DNA of 64,000 nt from Ilumatobacter fluminis. GTDB taxonomy: Bacteria; Actinomycetota; Acidimicrobiia; Acidimicrobiales; Ilumatobacteraceae. The DNA lies in the NCBI RefSeq assembly GCF_004364865.1, contig NZ_SOAU01000001.1, positions 1,240,001 through 1,304,000 on the forward strand, given 5' to 3'. The notes below the pieces were generated by a model. The model saw only the letters and a list, made by a program, of their open reading frames with translations, did not search any database and was not told where the DNA came from. The position numbers and the translations under genes were made by a program. Of this stretch, positions 61,701-64,000 are shown piece by piece; position 1 is the first letter of the stretch, and each line of letters begins with the position of its first letter.

Positions 61701-63050
61701 ATGTCGTCGATTGGCCGTGGGGAAGGCGTCGACGGTGGGAGACTGTCGACCGTGGGAAGTAGTGCAGCGGGTGCACTCGGTGACGAACCCTCCCGGCTCG
61801 ACCTGTGGCTTGCGTTGCTGGCCGGTGATCGGGTCTGGGGCGACGGCGACGAAGACCCCTCGACGCGCGAGCAGGCGGTCTGTGCGTTCATGCTCGTCGC
61901 GCTGCTCGGCACGCTGCTCGTGCAGTGGGTCGCCCTGGCCAGCCGCACGACCGGCGACCGTGAGCAACTGGCGATCATGTCGGCCGCCAGCGTCGTCGCC
62001 GCAGGCCTGCTCGCCATCCGCCCTGTGCGGCTCCTCCTCGGCCGGCAGACCAAGCCGCCCGGCTTCCTCTTCAGCCTCGTCTGGCGCGGCCTCGCCTACC
62101 TCACCCTGATCGCGACGACGGTCGCCCTGATCGGCCAGTTCCGGTTCCTCGCTGCGATCCCGCTGGGCCTACTCGGCGGCTCCGATGCCCTCCTCACCCT
62201 CTGGGCGATCGGCGTCCAACCGGCGCCGCGCCAGTGGGCCCGACGTTTCCTCTTCTCGACGGTCCACTTCGGTGTGCTCGGTGCGATGTTGGCGGCGCTG
62301 TTCTTCGATGCCGAGCCGAGCACGCTGTCGACGATGCTCAGCATCTACGTCGCCATGTGGCTCGGTGTGATCGTCGCTGGCATCGCCGTGCTCGGCATGA
62401 ACAAGCTGAGCGCACTGGTCGACGTCGATCGGGCGCGCAAGGAAGAGCAGGTCCGGGAGCGTGAACGGCTCATGCGTGCTCACTGGCTGCACGACGACGT
62501 GCTGTCGGAGGTACACCTCTCGACGCTCCGTCTCAAGAGCGTCGGCGACTTGGACGCTGCGAGAGCCGAACTCGAAGAACTCGACCACCGGCTGCGCCTT
62601 CGACAACTCGACGAGGTGATGCGCGGCGGCGAGCCGCACCTCTACGAGATCCTGCAACCACACCTGAGGCGGATCCAGTCGCTCGGCATCCAGTTGTATC
62701 GGGTGCCGCCACTCGAGCTCACCAACCGTCGCACCGACTCCGAATCCGCGCAGCTGTTCCACCGCGCCGTGTCCGTGCTCACGTCGAACGCGATCAATGC
62801 CGACGCGACGCGGCTCGCCATCGACTTGTTCGAGGTCGACGGGGGCCAGATCAGTCTCACCGTGACCGACGACGCCGGCGGCTTCGATCTCGACGCCGTT
62901 CCGGCCGGTCGCGGACTGTCCAATCTCGTCGCCGACCTCGGCGCCGATCGCGTCCGCCGGCGTGACACCCAGAACGGTTCGGCGGTCACCGTCACGCTGC
63001 CGCTCAGTCCCGAGCCCGCTCGCCGGGCCGTCTCGAAGGAAAACACATGA
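61701..63050 (+). CDS. Membrane sensor histidine kinase (HisKA_3-like)
   Basis: A 449-residue sensor kinase from ATG 61701. An acidic soluble N-terminus of about 50 residues precedes about five to six membrane helices (residues about 55-225, e.g. AVCAFMLVALLGTLLVQWVA, STVHFGVLGAMLAALFFDAE). A coiled linker (VDRARKEEQVRERERLMRAH) leads to the dimerisation/phosphoacceptor motif HWLHDDVLSEVHLSTLRLKS, a divergent version of the LHD motif. The ATPase domain has an N-box-like LTSNAINADATRLAID, G1 VTDDAGGFD and G2 GRGLSNLVADLGADRV. It overlaps the response regulator by 4 bp. Signal unknown. Confidence 0.86.
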   Translation: MSSIGRGEGVDGGRLSTVGSSAAGALGDEPSRLDLWLALLAGDRVWGDGDEDPSTREQAVCAFMLVALLGTLLVQWVALASRTTGDREQLAIMSAASVVAAGLLAIRPVRLLLGRQTKPPGFLFSLVWRGLAYLTLIATTVALIGQFRFLAAIPLGLLGGSDALLTLWAIGVQPAPRQWARRFLFSTVHFGVLGAMLAALFFDAEPSTLSTMLSIYVAMWLGVIVAGIAVLGMNKLSALVDVDRARKEEQVRERERLMRAHWLHDDVLSEVHLSTLRLKSVGDLDAARAELEELDHRLRLRQLDEVMRGGEPHLYEILQPHLRRIQSLGIQLYRVPPLELTNRRTDSESAQLFHRAVSVLTSNAINADATRLAIDLFEVDGGQISLTVTDDAGGFDLDAVPAGRGLSNLVADLGADRVRRRDTQNGSAVTVTLPLSPEPARRAVSKENT

Positions 63051-63757
63051 CCCGCATCCTCTTGGTCGACGACGCCGCCGCGATGGCGGAACTCTTCTCG
63101 AAGGAGGTGGCCTCGCGCTTCGACGCCGAGGTCGACGTCTGCGTCGCCGTGGCCGACGTCGAACTCATGCTCGCTCGCGCCCCCTACGAGCTGGCGTTGG
63201 TCGACCTGTCGTTCCCGCAGGAACACGCCAACGGCATCGATGCCATGGCCGAGATCTACCGGGCCAATCGCGACACGCGGCTGGCGATCATGACGCAGGG
63301 TGACGCGTGGGTCAGCGACCTCCTGCGCGATGCCTGGGACCTCCTGCCGGTGGCGACGGTGATCTCGAAGACGGCGCCGCTGGACTATCAGCTCGAGATG
63401 ATCGATGGGGTGCTGGCCGGTCGTGACGTCGAGCCCGACCCGGCCGTCCAGACGCTGCTGCCCGCTCGGCGCAATCCGGAGCGGACGCCCGATCGGTTCG
63501 CGGATCTGATCCAGCACAACGGACATGCCAAGGTGTGGAACGTGCTGATGGACCGCAACTTCGAAGCGACGTACAAGAACGTCTCCGACTCGACCGGTCT
63601 CAAGCTCAACACGGTCAAGAACTACCGCTCGCAGCTCCTGCCGGAACTGCGCGTGCACCGTCTCGACGACCCGAGCCTGCGCGAGATGCAGGAGTTCGCG
63701 TGGCGTTGTCGCTCGTTCCTGCGGCCGTACGTCGAGGCCTCGCTGGAAGGACGTTGA
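63047..63757 (+). CDS. Response regulator with C-terminal HTH-like domain
   Basis: A 236-residue response regulator. The receiver domain has the acidic pocket ILLVDDAAAMAELF, phosphoacceptor Asp53 in ELALVDLSFPQEHANGIDAM, Thr in AIMTQGDAW and conserved Lys in TVISKTAPLDYQ. The C-terminal domain contains FEATYKNVSDSTGLKLNTVK followed by NYRSQLLPELRVH, which looks like a LuxR/sigma-4-type helix-turn-helix but is not a standard match. The gene overlaps both the kinase (ATGA) and the next gene (TTGA), so three proteins are coupled. Confidence 0.85.
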   Translation: MTRILLVDDAAAMAELFSKEVASRFDAEVDVCVAVADVELMLARAPYELALVDLSFPQEHANGIDAMAEIYRANRDTRLAIMTQGDAWVSDLLRDAWDLLPVATVISKTAPLDYQLEMIDGVLAGRDVEPDPAVQTLLPARRNPERTPDRFADLIQHNGHAKVWNVLMDRNFEATYKNVSDSTGLKLNTVKNYRSQLLPELRVHRLDDPSLREMQEFAWRCRSFLRPYVEASLEGR

Positions 63758-64000
63758 CCATCCGTTCCAGCCTGCTGCGCTTCCCGGCGGTCCGAGCCGC
63801 CGTCGGCCTCGCCGTGGGCTTCGGCGCCGCCGCCGTGACCTTTCTTGCCGTCGATCGCTACGGCACCGACGTCGACGCCGAGTTGCGGGTCGTGGTGCAG
63901 GAAGACCTCGATCACGACGGCTATTGCGCGACCATCCGAGAAGGCGGGCGAGCCCTCCGAGTGGCCGACGACGCCGAGGGGTGGCGGTGCGGCGGCTTCG
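63754..64000 (+). CDS. Probable exported protein, TTG start (3' end outside window)
   Basis: The frame from TTG 63754, which overlaps the response-regulator stop in TTGA, stays open for 82 codons to the window edge. GGAAGGAC at 63746-63753 is a suitable ribosome-binding site. The product begins LTIRSSLLRFPAVRAAVGLA and continues VGFGAAAVTFLAVDRYGTDV, a signal peptide or anchor. The following exported part has DAELRVVVQEDLDHDGYCAT and two Cys (DGYCA, WRCGG). No family recognised. Coupling to the kinase and regulator suggests an accessory or target of that system. Confidence 0.6.
   Translation, partial: MTIRSSLLRFPAVRAAVGLAVGFGAAAVTFLAVDRYGTDVDAELRVVVQEDLDHDGYCATIREGGRALRVADDAEGWRCGGF

Overview
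The window is about 64 kb of high-GC actinobacterial chromosome. The gene orders glmU-prs-rplY-pth-mfd-mazG, eno-ftsB and metG-tatD-(cell-wall protein)-ksgA, a 30-residue bS22 ribosomal protein, GTG starts and ATGA/GTGA overlaps all fit Actinomycetota. The many short lipoproteins with acidic linkers, the LivFGMH and BMP uptake systems and the repeat content suggest Acidimicrobiia (an Ilumatobacter-like marine lineage). That placement is inference; no rRNA or marker phylogeny is available here.

Layout. 1-2.7 kb: the ATPase (cut by the window edge) and lipoprotein of a BMP-type nucleoside/sugar importer. 2.8-7.1 kb: a crotonase-fold enzyme, an RND exporter and a small basic protein. 7.2-17.2 kb: a mostly minus-strand set of xanthine dehydrogenase/CO dehydrogenase-type genes (coxS- and coxM-like subunits, MoxR ATPase, CoxE-like VWA protein, split XdhC, MobA-like nucleotidyltransferase, CoxG). 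A DAO-type oxidoreductase sits next to them and no molybdopterin large subunit is visible. A DUF501-Ppx-like fusion, a GNAT enzyme and an NlpC/P60 protein are interspersed. 17.5-23.2 kb: a branched-chain amino-acid/amide-type ABC importer, with a lipoprotein convergent to livHMGF; its LivH carries an extra secreted domain. 23.3-25.1 kb: a PaaX-like regulator divergent from a fatty acid desaturase. 25.2-31.3 kb: HAD hydrolase, TrkA-type K+ channel, NUDIX, FtsB-like protein, enolase and a DUF4032 protein. 31.4-44.9 kb: core information genes (mazG, PpiC-like foldase, mfd, pth, rplY, prs, a shortened glmU) with TrpB2 and DUF389 genes inserted and a tRNA-Gln. 45-54.5 kb: bS22, ispE, an S4 protein, ksgA, a double-psi-barrel protein, tatD, metG, a thioesterase, a HAD-IB hydrolase, a GNAT enzyme, rsmI and DUF192. 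54.6-61.7 kb: nucleotide-sugar and glycan genes (UDP-glucuronate decarboxylase, GT2, DAO oxidoreductase, fcl, gmd) around ychF. 61.7-64 kb: histidine kinase, response regulator and the start of a secreted protein.

The most unusual layer is repetitive. Two sequence-unrelated families of 27-bp palindromes occur as inverted doublets, always 56-58 bp apart. A 71-bp-period hairpin repeat recurs at two loci 6 kb apart, and a 35-bp unit is repeated eight times. Most of these lie between convergent genes. Other oddities are a GlmU lacking most of its acetyltransferase domain, a glmU start codon two bases from a tRNA, and a LivH fused to a signal peptide and a beta-sandwich-like domain. I see no prophage, transposase, CRISPR array or recognisable defence operon.
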